From: Synechococcus sp. CBW1107
Lineage (GTDB): Bacteria; Cyanobacteriota; Cyanobacteriia; PCC-6307; Cyanobiaceae
Length of the DNA stretch: 64,000 nucleotides
Assembly: GCF_015841355.1 (NCBI RefSeq)
Contig: NZ_CP064908.1
Location: forward strand, 2,914,001-2,978,000
Direction: 5' to 3'
Shown: in pieces, positions 47,958 to 59,331 of the stretch
Layout of the letters: each line of letters opens with the position of its first letter
Numbering within the stretch: the first letter of the stretch is position 1
The notes under the pieces: model-generated
What the model was told of the DNA's origin: nothing
The model's input: the letters and a program-made list of their open reading frames with translations, nothing else
Databases searched by the model: none
Program-made: the position numbers and the translations under genes

Positions 47958-49246
47958 CGGTGCTGACCCCCAGGCCCACAGTCCTTCCCCCTTCCACCCA
48001 CCCTTTTGCCGAAGTGGTGCAGAGGCTGGAAGCGGGCGGCTCGATGCTGCCGGACACTCCTGAGAACCTCACTCAGATCATCGGCATCTACAAGGCCTAT
48101 GCCGTGCCGATGGATTTCTACTGGCGAGATCTGCTGTACATCGCCGAGCGGGTGTTCCTGAACCCCCTGCCGGCGTTCAAGTATTTCCCCAGTCAGGAGT
48201 ATCTCGATCTTCCCAATTCCTATGCCGGAGAGAGTGCCGATCTGCGCATCTGGCGTGGCGAGGCCGGAGCCCACCCCGAGCTGCTGGCCTTCATGGAGAA
48301 GGGCGAGACACGGCGGATGCCCAAGCTGCTCCACCACCTCTGGCACGACCGCATCAACATGGAGTTTGCGGAGGCCTGCATGGATGCCATGTTCTGGCAC
48401 CAGGGCATGGGCGGTCGCTTCTACGACTACCTGGAGAGCGACACCTACAAAGCCAATGCTGATCGGGCGATCAAGGCCTATTTCAAGGGCAATCCACTGA
48501 TGCTGGGTCTGCACAAGCTGTTTCCCGAGATGTTCCTGGAGCAGGTGCGCAAGCTCAGTTACTACGCCAACCTCGGCCTGTTCTGGGAGGTGATGGCCCC
48601 GGTCTTCTTCGAGATGAGTGACATCTATGACGAAGGGGGCTTCGCTGGAGTTCCCGATGCCATGAACTTCCTGGTGAACGGCATCTTCGCTGTCGCTGGC
48701 CGCCCCATCTATCACCACGTTTATATCAACGGCGAGTGTCTCGAGATCATTCCAAAATCAGAAGGCTTCACCTGGCTCTACGAAGCAGCCCTGCCCTATG
48801 TGGAGGCAGTCTTTTATCGTACGGCGCCATTTCGAGGCACCAAATCTTATAATGCTCAAGCGGGCCAGGTGCCCGCCGATCAGGCGGATTTCCACTATGG
48901 CATTCTCTATGCCGATGTGTTTCCTGTGGGTTCAGCCGGAATTCCACCCACTTTGCTGATGCAGGACATGGTGCATTTCCTGCCCCCCTACCTCAAGGAG
49001 ATCTACCTCAAGCACCGCCGCGGCGAAGAGGATCAGCTGATTCAGCTGGGCATCACCTTCCAGCGCTCGATGTACAACGTGACCTCGGCGGTGATCCAGG
49101 CCCTCAGGGCCGCCCTGTTCTATCCCCTGGATGATCCCGATCCGGAACATCTCATGGCCAACCGCCGCTTCTTTGAAAGCCAGATGGATCGCTTCCTCAA
49201 GCCCGAAGCACGCCTCCGCGACGTGCAGGGACAGGATTACCGCTGA
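47954..49246 (+). CDS. cupB: CO2 hydration protein CupB (ChpX)
   Basis: CupB is the subunit that confers CO2 hydration on the NdhD4/NdhF4 complex, in the constitutive, low-affinity system. The 430-residue product includes LLYIAERVFLNPLPAFKYF, HHLWHDRINMEFAEACMDAMFWHQGMGG, PDAMNFLVNGIFAVAGRPIYHHVY and FHYGILYADVFPVGSAG. The His-rich segments could bind a metal. Between about 48720 and 48870 the gene is noticeably less GC-rich than the rest. The ATG overlaps the ndhD4 stop. Confidence 0.94.
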   Translation: MTVLTPRPTVLPPSTHPFAEVVQRLEAGGSMLPDTPENLTQIIGIYKAYAVPMDFYWRDLLYIAERVFLNPLPAFKYFPSQEYLDLPNSYAGESADLRIWRGEAGAHPELLAFMEKGETRRMPKLLHHLWHDRINMEFAEACMDAMFWHQGMGGRFYDYLESDTYKANADRAIKAYFKGNPLMLGLHKLFPEMFLEQVRKLSYYANLGLFWEVMAPVFFEMSDIYDEGGFAGVPDAMNFLVNGIFAVAGRPIYHHVYINGECLEIIPKSEGFTWLYEAALPYVEAVFYRTAPFRGTKSYNAQAGQVPADQADFHYGILYADVFPVGSAGIPPTLLMQDMVHFLPPYLKEIYLKHRRGEEDQLIQLGITFQRSMYNVTSAVIQALRAALFYPLDDPDPEHLMANRRFFESQMDRFLKPEARLRDVQGQDYR

Positions 49247-49278
49247 GCTGTTCCACCGTTCTTCTGCCCACCATCCCC

Positions 49279-49680
49279 GTGCCAGACATTCTCGACACCG
49301 CCCGCGCGGCCGGCTGTTTCCAGACCTTGCTGGCGGCCGTTGAGGCCGGAGGGTTGCTGGAGGCTCTCTCCAGCCCGGGGCCCTTCACCGTGTTCGCCCC
49401 CGTCGACGACGCCTTCGCCGCCCTGCCGGCCGGTACCGTTCAGACCCTGGTCCAGAATCCCCCGCAACTGGCGCGGATCCTCAAATATCACGTGCTCTCG
49501 GGCCAGTACACCCGCGAGCAGCTGATCAGTCAGCCGGAGTGGACCACCCTGGAGGGGGCAACCCTGCCGATCCGCCGCGCCGATCCATTCGAAGTCAAAA
49601 ATGCCAGCGTCCATGCGGCCGATGTGGTCTGCGACAACGGCATCGTGCATGTGATCAACCGGGTGATGCTGCCAGGCTGA
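49279..49680 (+). CDS. Fasciclin-domain protein
   Basis: A compact 133-residue single fasciclin (FAS1) domain with the signature PFTVFAPVDDAFAALPAGTVQ and ILKYHVLSGQYTREQL, ending VICNDNGIVHVINRVMLPG-like (VVCDNGIVHVINRVML). No signal peptide is apparent. Function unknown; in cyanobacteria small FAS1 proteins of this kind are common. GTG start, 32 bp after cupB, so possibly the fourth gene of that unit. It ends 9 bp before the convergent GAP-family gene. Confidence 0.88.
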   Translation: MPDILDTARAAGCFQTLLAAVEAGGLLEALSSPGPFTVFAPVDDAFAALPAGTVQTLVQNPPQLARILKYHVLSGQYTREQLISQPEWTTLEGATLPIRRADPFEVKNASVHAADVVCDNGIVHVINRVMLPG

Positions 49681-49689
49681 CTCTCCCGC

Positions 49690-50439
49690 TCAGAGCGGAG
49701 CTGCTCCCTGCAGCAGCCAGAGTCCATGGAGCCCTTCCCAGATCAGATAGGCACTGATCAGCAGGGCCAGCACCCCGACCAGCCACTCACCGTGGTGCTC
49801 CATCCAGTCCTCCAGCCGGCTGAGGGGGTCTCTGATTCGGCCGCCTGTGGCGATCCAGGCCAGGGGAGGCAGGAGCAACAGGGAGCTGGCCACCGCCACG
49901 AACACACCGGTGAGCTCGAGATCCGTACTCGTTCCTGGCTGGTTGATCAACAGCAAGCCGGCTTCCTTGAGATAGAAGACCAGATTCTCCGGCGTGACCA
50001 AGGCACTGGCCGCCCCGATCAGCACAAGCATCGGTGTGCTGAAGTCGGGCAGTTGACGCATCAGACGCATCGCCATGCCCTGCTCGCCGATGGCGGCGGC
50101 CGGGGTGAGTTGATAGACGCCTAGAGCCATCAACACGGCAGCGCCGGCAAGGTCGATCATCACCTGCCCGCGTTCTCCGTGGTTGACGGCCAGGGACAGG
50201 TTGTCGCCCACCACCATCAGGACCACGACCGCCAGGCCATTGGCACTGGCCCAACCGCTGACGAAGGCCAGGGCACGCCTCAGGGGGAATGTCCCCAGGA
50301 GGAGAAGAACCACCACGGCAATGTGAAGTGGACTGAAGGCGATGCCGAAACCGAAGAGTGAGGACTGACCGAAGAGTGCTGCGGAGCTCAGGTGCGGAGC
50401 GGGGCCGAGCAGATCAAGGCTGGGCACGAGGGGCGCCAA
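49690..50439 (-). CDS. GAP-family multi-span membrane protein
   Basis: A 249-residue protein with about six hydrophobic helices (FGFGIAFSPLHIAVVVLLLLG, LAFVSGWASANGLAVVVLMVVG, LIGAASALVTPENLVFYLKEAG, VFVAVASSLLLLPPLAWIATG, LALLISAYLIWEGL). It resembles the GAP/Sap-like family of exporters (PF11139) and, more distantly, LysE-like exporters. No substrate assignable. The longest frame starts on TTG; a GTG at 50427 would remove only four residues. It is followed by fasciclin on the other strand and preceded by the glnB gene. Confidence 0.75.
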   Translation of the reverse strand: MAPLVPSLDLLGPAPHLSSAALFGQSSLFGFGIAFSPLHIAVVVLLLLGTFPLRRALAFVSGWASANGLAVVVLMVVGDNLSLAVNHGERGQVMIDLAGAAVLMALGVYQLTPAAAIGEQGMAMRLMRQLPDFSTPMLVLIGAASALVTPENLVFYLKEAGLLLINQPGTSTDLELTGVFVAVASSLLLLPPLAWIATGGRIRDPLSRLEDWMEHHGEWLVGVLALLISAYLIWEGLHGLWLLQGAAPL

Positions 50440-50502
50440 CGCCGAAGTGACGTCTGAGACCGTACTGGTCCGGCACCCCCCAGCTGAGCAGGAGTCGGCC
50501 GC

Positions 50503-53293
<2,791 letters not shown>

Positions 53294-53296
53294 GGC

Positions 53297-54580
53297 TCAG
53301 GCGGGGGAATGGGTGGGATCGAGGCGGCGTTCCAGGGCCCGGCTGCCCAGCCCGAGGGCGGCGCAGCAACACCAGAACAGCACGGCCAGAGTGAGGTAAA
53401 CCTCGGCGTTCTTGCCCAGGAACTCGGGATTGGCCATCACGGTACGGGCAGTGCCGAGCAGATCCAGCAGGCCGATCAGGGACAGCAGCGTGGTGTCCTG
53501 CAGCAGGGAGATGAACTGCCCCACCGCGGCCGGCAGAGCGATGCGCAGGGCCTGGGGCAGCACCACCCTCTGGAGGGCCATGGGCATCGAGAGCCCAAGG
53601 GAACGGGCGGCCTCGAGCTGACCGGCGGGAACGGCGGACAGGCCGGCGCGAACGGCCTCGGCCAGGTAGGCGCCACAGAAGAAGGTGAGCACCCAGGCCG
53701 CCCGCCAGACACGATCCGGAGCCCAGCCGCCGGGGAGCATGTACCCCAGGATGTTCTGGCCCAGGAACAGGAGGGTGATCAGCGGGGCGCCGCGGATGAA
53801 CTCGATGTACAGCACCGAGCTCCAGCGCAGCAACGGCAGGGTGCTGCGACGCCCCAGCGCCACCACCACCCCGATCGGAAAGCTGAGCAGGATCGCGAAG
53901 CTGGCCATCAGCAGAGTGAGCAGCAGACCGCCCCATTCCGACGGTGGCACCCGGGGAAGGCCCAGGCCACCGGCGATCAGCACCATGCCGGAGAGGTAGA
54001 GCAGCGGCCAGGCCAGGGGCACCAGCTTCACCAGCCGCGGCGGCCAGGCCCGTCCCCAGCGGCCCGCGAGCCAGCGCACGACCAGCAGCAGAGCGGTGAT
54101 CGCCCACCAGCGCAGCTGCAGCGGAAAGGCAAGAGCCAGGGCTGCCGGCAGCCAGGCCGTGAGAAAACCGAGCAGGGCCACCGTCAGTCGATCGTTGAAG
54201 GGCCAGAGTTCGCCGCCTCGATCCGCTCGGGGAAAGGCCCGCAACAGCCCCCAGCTGAGGCCGCAGAGGGCTGCGACCAGCACCACCAGCAGCCACAGGC
54301 GCCACTGCTGCGGGATGGGATAACGCCCGACGGTGAAGAGGGTGGTGTTGACCTGGATCACGGCCCAGCTGGCCTGGCCGAAGGCCCAGCGCCACAGACC
54401 CACCGCCGCCGACAGGATCACCGCGATCAGGAGCAGGGAGACCACCCCATCGGTCGGACTGGCGAACAGTTCCTGACGCAGGGCACCGGCCCAGCTGCGC
54501 TGAACGGACTCCGGCGCCGGTCTGGCGGGCCTCAGGGGCGGGTTGGTACCGCGCTCGGGAGTGTTCTGTTTCGAGGTCAT
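53297..54580 (-). CDS. natH: Amino acid ABC transporter permease (larger, NatH/AapM-like)
   Basis: A 427-residue membrane component of an amino-acid importer. The N-terminal half has extra hydrophobic helices (SLLLIAVILSAAVGLWRWAFGQA and others), as in BztC/AapM/NatH-type permeases. The C-terminal 200 residues are the standard His/Glu/Gln permease domain (FLGQNILGYM, GLSAVPAGQLEAARSLGLSM (EAA loop), VVLPQALRIALPAAVGQFI). It pairs with natG. The start ATG lies 4 bp after the natG stop. Confidence 0.9.
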   Translation of the reverse strand: MTSKQNTPERGTNPPLRPARPAPESVQRSWAGALRQELFASPTDGVVSLLLIAVILSAAVGLWRWAFGQASWAVIQVNTTLFTVGRYPIPQQWRLWLLVVLVAALCGLSWGLLRAFPRADRGGELWPFNDRLTVALLGFLTAWLPAALALAFPLQLRWWAITALLLVVRWLAGRWGRAWPPRLVKLVPLAWPLLYLSGMVLIAGGLGLPRVPPSEWGGLLLTLLMASFAILLSFPIGVVVALGRRSTLPLLRWSSVLYIEFIRGAPLITLLFLGQNILGYMLPGGWAPDRVWRAAWVLTFFCGAYLAEAVRAGLSAVPAGQLEAARSLGLSMPMALQRVVLPQALRIALPAAVGQFISLLQDTTLLSLIGLLDLLGTARTVMANPEFLGKNAEVYLTLAVLFWCCCAALGLGSRALERRLDPTHSPA

Positions 54581-54584
54581 CGGT

Positions 54585-55589
54585 TCAGCGCTCCCGGATC
54601 TGCACGAGCTGGTTCACACCATTCATCACGGCGGAGATCAGCAGATCGATGATCAGGTAGGAGCCCAGCAGCAGCAGAAACACCTCCAGAGCCCGGCCGG
54701 TCTGGTTGAGGGTGGTTTCCGAAACGGAATACAGGTCCACATAGCCCACGGCCACCGCCAGTGAGGAGTTCTTGGCCAGGGAGATGTACTGGCTGTTCAG
54801 GCCCGGCACGATCACCCTCAGGGCCTGGGGGAGCACCACCGAGCGCATGCTGGCGCTCCAGTGCAGGCCCAGGGAGGTGGCCGCTTCCCACTGACCCTTC
54901 GGCACCGAGGCGATGCCGCCCCGCACCACCTCGGCCACGAAGGCGCCGGTGTAGGTGATCAGTCCGGTGAGCAGAGCCGTGAACTCCACCGACAGCCGCA
55001 GTGGCGCGCGCCAGACTCCATTCACCAGCTCCGGTCCCTGCCAGCTGAAGCCCTGGGCGAACCAGGCCAGATACAGCCCCGACTTGGAGAGCACGATCCC
55101 AGGCAGCTGAAATGCGGCTGTGCCGTTGGGCAGGGCCAGAAACACCACGAAATACCAGAACAGGAGCTGCAGCAGCAGGGGGATGTTGCGGATCACTTCC
55201 ACGTACACCCGGGCCAGTCGCCGGAGCAACCCATTGCTGCTGAAGGAGGCCATGCCCATGGCCGTGCCCAGCAGCGTGGCTCCCACGAGGCCCACGAGAA
55301 TCACCCGCAGGCTGTTCACCAGACCCACCAGCAGGGCACGCCAGTAGGGCATCGAGGCGTCGAAGGGGATCAGGCTTTCGGCCACATCGAAGCTGGCCGG
55401 CTGGCCCAGCCAGCGCCAGCTCAGCAACAGCCCGGCGGCGGTGAGGTTGCGCACCAGGTTGCCCACCAGAAGAGCGATCACCAGGAGCAGGGCGAGGCCC
55501 ACCACGGCCTGGAGGATCCAGGGCATGACCCGGCGGTCGCGCCACCAGGGGATTCGTTCGGGGGTGGCGCTCACGGGCGTGGCGCTCAA
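54585..55589 (-). CDS. natG: Amino acid ABC transporter permease (smaller, NatG/AapQ-like)
   Basis: A 334-residue permease with about seven to eight helices, including an N-terminal helix (ILQAVVGLALLLVIALLVGNL) and an EAA loop ASVPKGQWEAATSLGLHWSAS. The pairing of a shorter and a longer permease with one ATPase is characteristic of the Aap/Bzt/Nat family. TTG start, overlapping the natF stop (TTGA); a GTG at 55574 is an alternative. The family transports glutamate, glutamine and other polar amino acids. Confidence 0.9.
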   Translation of the reverse strand: MSATPVSATPERIPWWRDRRVMPWILQAVVGLALLLVIALLVGNLVRNLTAAGLLLSWRWLGQPASFDVAESLIPFDASMPYWRALLVGLVNSLRVILVGLVGATLLGTAMGMASFSSNGLLRRLARVYVEVIRNIPLLLQLLFWYFVVFLALPNGTAAFQLPGIVLSKSGLYLAWFAQGFSWQGPELVNGVWRAPLRLSVEFTALLTGLITYTGAFVAEVVRGGIASVPKGQWEAATSLGLHWSASMRSVVLPQALRVIVPGLNSQYISLAKNSSLAVAVGYVDLYSVSETTLNQTGRALEVFLLLLGSYLIIDLLISAVMNGVNQLVQIRER

Positions 55590-56656
55590 CGGAAGGGCGG
55601 AGAATAGATCAGTCCACCCTGCGTCCAGAGGCGGTTCTCGGCCCGCTCGAGCTTGAGGGGCGAGCCGGCGCCCACATTGCGCTCGAAGATTTCGCCGTAG
55701 TTGCCGACGGCCGCGATCGTCTTGGGAACGAAGTCGGCGGGCAGACCCAGCTGCTTGCCGAAATCTCCCTCGACCCCCAGGAAGCGGCGCAGGTCAGCCA
55801 GGTTGGTGTTGGCCTTGGCCTCCGCCACCTTGGCGGCCACATTGGCCTTGGTGATGCCCAGTTCCTCGGCCTGGAAGAGGGCGAACACCGTCCAGCGCAG
55901 GGCATCGGCCCAGGCGGGGTCGCCATTGACGCTGGCGGGCGTGAGCGGCTCCTTGCTCATCACCTCCGGCAGGAGGATGTGCTCATCGGGTTTGGGGAAA
56001 CTGCTGCGCTTGGCCGCCAGCTGGGAGCGGTCGCTGGTGACGGCGACACAGCGGCCGCCCAGGTAGGCCGCATAGGTCTGATCACCGGTCTGGAATTTGA
56101 GCGGGGTGTAGGTGATGCCCTGCTCGCGCATGCGATCGGCCAGGTTGAGCTCGGTGGTGGTGCCGCTCTCCACGCAGATCGGCTTGCCGTCGAGATCCTT
56201 GAGCGTTCTGGCCCCGCTGGCCACGGGCACCATCACTCCCTGGCCGTCGTAGAAGGTGGTGGGGCCGAAGGAGATGCCGTTTCCGCCGGCGGAATCGCGG
56301 CTCAGGGTCATGGTGGTGTTGCGAGCCAGCATGTCCACCTCGCCGCTGGCCAGGGCCGCGAAGCGCTCGCTGGAGTTGAGGTCGCGGTATTCCACCTTGG
56401 AGGGGTCACCGAGCACCGCCGCTGCCACGGCCCGGCAGGTGTCGGCATCGAGACCGCTGTACGTGCCGTCAGGACCGAGGAAGCTGAAGCCCGGCAGCTT
56501 GCCGTCCACCCCGCAGACCAGCTTGTCGCGTCCGCGGATGGTGGAGAGCTTCACGCTCTGAACACCACCGCCGCTGCCGCTGTCGTCGGCGCACCCCCCG
56601 AGGGCGAAGGCCAGCAGCAGGGGCAGAGCGAGGAGCCAGCGGGGCGAGGGTTGCAT
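55586..56656 (-). CDS. natF: Amino acid ABC transporter, substrate-binding lipoprotein
   Basis: A 356-residue binding protein. The N-terminus (WLLALPLLLAFALGGC) is a lipoprotein signal peptide with a lipobox FALGGC (Cys22). The body is of the AapJ/BztA/NatF family (VSTIRGRDKLVCGVDGKLPGF-like segment, DADTCRAVAAAVLGDPSKVEY, MLARNTTMTLSRDS and ICVESGTTTELNLADRMREQG). It heads the four-gene transporter unit and diverges from ktrB over a 70-bp spacer. The ATG at 56656 follows an in-frame TTG. Confidence 0.93.
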   Translation of the reverse strand: MQPSPRWLLALPLLLAFALGGCADDSGSGGGVQSVKLSTIRGRDKLVCGVDGKLPGFSFLGPDGTYSGLDADTCRAVAAAVLGDPSKVEYRDLNSSERFAALASGEVDMLARNTTMTLSRDSAGGNGISFGPTTFYDGQGVMVPVASGARTLKDLDGKPICVESGTTTELNLADRMREQGITYTPLKFQTGDQTYAAYLGGRCVAVTSDRSQLAAKRSSFPKPDEHILLPEVMSKEPLTPASVNGDPAWADALRWTVFALFQAEELGITKANVAAKVAEAKANTNLADLRRFLGVEGDFGKQLGLPADFVPKTIAAVGNYGEIFERNVGAGSPLKLERAENRLWTQGGLIYSPPFR

Positions 56657-56726
56657 CAACCAGGAGCGAAGCAGTGGGCGCAGTTTGCCAGCTCTGCCAC
56701 GGAGATGCCGCTAACCCGGGCTGATA

Positions 56727-58193
56727 ATGGTCTCACTCCGGAAACGATGGGTGCCAGGCAGCGCCAGTTCCTCCTCCAGGCCATCCACCAGCACGACCCA
56801 GAATCCACTCCGTGTGCTGCTGGAGCGCTTCCAGCAACGACGCTCACGGCTGACCGTCCCCCAGTTCACGGTGATCACCGGGCTGCTGGTGATCGCCGTG
56901 GGCACCCTGCTGATGGCCCTGCCCGTGTTCTCCTCGGAGCGGGTCGGCCTCTGGGAGGCTCTGTTCACGGTGATCTCCGCCATCACGGTGACCGGGCTCT
57001 CCGTGGTGGATGTGGGTCAGGAACTCACCTTTGCCGGGCAGGTGCTGCTCGCCCTGCTGATCCTCACCGGCGGCCTGGGGCTGATGGCCATCACCACCTT
57101 CCTGCAGGGCTTCGTGCAGCGGGGCTCGAGGCTGCGGCGCCGCCTGGATCGTGGACGGGCCATGGACGAATTCGGGGTGGGCGGCATCGGCGACACCTTT
57201 CATTCGATCCTGATCACCGCCGGCTGGGTGATCGGCATCGGGACGCTGGTGCTCTATACCGTCGGTTTCCGTGACATCCCCGTGGCGCGCGAGCGGCTGT
57301 GGGCCTCCCTGTTTCACTGCATCAGCGCCTACAACAACGCCGGCTTCGGTCTCTGGAGCGACAGCCTGATGGGCTACCGGGCCAATCCGGTCGTGAACCT
57401 GGTGATCATGGTGATGATCGTCTCTGGAGGGATCGGCTATCGCGTCACCAACGACCTCTGGCAGAACCGGTTCAAGGTGCGGCTGATCCGCAGTTTCAGC
57501 CTGCACACCCGCCTGGTGCTGCGCTGCACGATCGGCCTGATCCTGATCGGCGCGGCGGGTCTGCTGTTCACCGAGCATTTCACCCGCTCCAGCGGACTCA
57601 CTCCCTTGCCCTGGTGGCAGGAACTGCAGGTGGTGTTCTTCCAGTCGGTGAGCACCCGCACAGCGGGCTTCAACACCGTGCCCCTCTCGGCGGAGGCCAT
57701 CTCCGAAGCGGGTCTGCTGCTGATGATGACGCTGATGTTCATCGGCGCCAGTCCCGGGGGAACCGGCGGCGGCATCAAGACCACCACCTTCGCCAGCCTG
57801 GTGGCGGCCACCCGCTCCACCCTCAGGGGCGAGGACACCGTGGTGATCCGGCGGCGGGCCATTTCCGACAAGGTGGTGCTGAGGGCGGTTGGCGTCACCC
57901 TCGCCTCATTGCTCTTCGTGCTCCTGATGGCTCTGGTTCTGGGGCTCGACCGCGGGGTGGGCACGAACGGGCAGGCGTTCTCCTTTCTCGAGAAGCTGTT
58001 CACCTGCATCTCCGCCTTCGCCACTGTGGGGCTGGATGTGGGGGTCACAGCCGAGCTGAACCGCTGGGGTCAGCTGGTGCTGATGGTGGGGATGTTCGTG
58101 GGCCGGATCGGCATCCTGCTGCTGCTCTCGGCGATCTTCGGCAGCCACAGCCCGTCGCGCATCGCCTACCAGCACGAGGAGCTGTACCTCTGA
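56727..58193 (+). CDS. ktrB: Potassium uptake protein KtrB (TrkH/KtrB family)
   Basis: A 488-residue K+ channel-like transporter subunit. The four pore loops are visible: ITVTGLSVVDVG, AYNNAGFGLWSD, TAGFNTVPL, and FATVGLDVGVTAE, each carrying the selectivity-filter Gly. The helices around them have the expected M1-P-M2 repeat. No ktrA lies next to it, so the regulatory subunit must be elsewhere. The annotated ATG is part of a TGATAATGG sequence that looks like a -10 element, so a downstream start such as GTG at 56814 may be used. Confidence 0.93.
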   Translation: MVSLRKRWVPGSASSSSRPSTSTTQNPLRVLLERFQQRRSRLTVPQFTVITGLLVIAVGTLLMALPVFSSERVGLWEALFTVISAITVTGLSVVDVGQELTFAGQVLLALLILTGGLGLMAITTFLQGFVQRGSRLRRRLDRGRAMDEFGVGGIGDTFHSILITAGWVIGIGTLVLYTVGFRDIPVARERLWASLFHCISAYNNAGFGLWSDSLMGYRANPVVNLVIMVMIVSGGIGYRVTNDLWQNRFKVRLIRSFSLHTRLVLRCTIGLILIGAAGLLFTEHFTRSSGLTPLPWWQELQVVFFQSVSTRTAGFNTVPLSAEAISEAGLLLMMTLMFIGASPGGTGGGIKTTTFASLVAATRSTLRGEDTVVIRRRAISDKVVLRAVGVTLASLLFVLLMALVLGLDRGVGTNGQAFSFLEKLFTCISAFATVGLDVGVTAELNRWGQLVLMVGMFVGRIGILLLLSAIFGSHSPSRIAYQHEELYL

Positions 58194-58260
58194 GGCTGAT
58201 GCTGGTGTGGATCTCCCTGCCGGGTCGGAGAATGGGGAGCCTGCGCGCGACACCGGTTCC

Positions 58261-59331
58261 ATGGCGGCTCTCCCCGACCGGCTGGTCATCCGCCGTCCCG
58301 ACGACTGGCATGTGCACCTTCGCGACGGGGCGATGCTGCGGGCCGTGGCCCCCAGCACGGCCCGGGTCTTCCGGCGAGCGATCGTGATGCCCAATCTGCT
58401 GCCGCCGATCACCACGGCGGCGGCGGCAGAGACCTATCGCGAGCGCATCCTCGCGGCGGTGGCGGGGAGTGCCGGATTCGAGCCGCTGATGACGGCCTAC
58501 CTGACCGACACGACGGATCCTGGTGAGCTGGAGCGGGGCTTCAGCGTGGGATCCTTCACCGCCGCCAAGCTCTATCCCGCCCGGGCCACCACCAACGCCG
58601 AGGCCGGCGTGAGCGATCCGGCCCGCATCGCGCCGGTGCTGGAGACGATGGAGCGGATCGGCATGCCGCTGCTGATCCATGGGGAGGTGACCGACTCCGA
58701 CGTGGATGTGTTCGATCGCGAAGCCGTCTTCATCGAGCGGCACCTTCGGCCACTGCTGAAGCGTCATCCGGGGCTGAAGGTGGTGTTCGAGCACATCACC
58801 ACCGCCGAGGCCGTGGCCTTCGTTGAGGGGGGGCCTCCGACGCTGGCAGCCACGATCACTCCCCATCACCTGCAGATCAACCGCAACGCCATGTTCCAGG
58901 GCGGCTTCCGCCCCGATGCCTACTGCCTGCCAGTCGCCAAGCGGGAACTGCACCGGATCGCCCTGCGTGGGGCCGCCACCTCAGGACATCCCAGATTCTT
59001 CCTGGGCACCGATTCCGCCCCCCATTCGCGCGAAGCGAAGGAATCGGCCTGTGGCTGCGCCGGCATCTTCAATGCTCCCCATGCACTCGAGAGCTACGCC
59101 CAGGTGTTCGAGCAGGAGCGGGCTCTGGAGCGTCTGGAAGACTTCGCCTCGGTCTTCGGGGCCCGCTTCTACGGTCTGCCCCTGAACGAGACCACGATCG
59201 AGCTGGTGCGCCGACCCCTGGAGGTTCCTGCTCATCTCGAGCTGGGGGGGCAGGGCGACGCTCCCCTGCGGCTGGTTCCCTTCCAGGCTGGAGACACCCT
59301 TCCCTGGAGGATCGTGGCCGCCCCTGATTAG
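58261..59331 (+). CDS. pyrC: Dihydroorotase (class II, PyrC)
   Basis: Closes the pyrimidine ring by converting carbamoyl aspartate to dihydroorotate. All metal ligands are visible: DDWHVHLRDG (two His), the carbamylated Lys in AAKLYPARATT, LLIHGEVTD, VVFEHITTAEAV and FFLGTDSAPH (Asp). The 356-residue length matches class II. It is therefore the functional dihydroorotase of the window, in contrast to the metal-less homologue at 18.8-20 kb. The ATG at 58261 is chosen over a longer frame from 58207. It ends 4 bp into the convergent antiporter. Confidence 0.96.
   Translation: MAALPDRLVIRRPDDWHVHLRDGAMLRAVAPSTARVFRRAIVMPNLLPPITTAAAAETYRERILAAVAGSAGFEPLMTAYLTDTTDPGELERGFSVGSFTAAKLYPARATTNAEAGVSDPARIAPVLETMERIGMPLLIHGEVTDSDVDVFDREAVFIERHLRPLLKRHPGLKVVFEHITTAEAVAFVEGGPPTLAATITPHHLQINRNAMFQGGFRPDAYCLPVAKRELHRIALRGAATSGHPRFFLGTDSAPHSREAKESACGCAGIFNAPHALESYAQVFEQERALERLEDFASVFGARFYGLPLNETTIELVRRPLEVPAHLELGGQGDAPLRLVPFQAGDTLPWRIVAAPD

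Noticed and set aside
56721-56730. TGATAATGG as a -10 promoter for ktrB
   Set aside because: It overlaps the annotated start codon and has no -35 at suitable spacing; noted only as a hint that the start may lie downstream.
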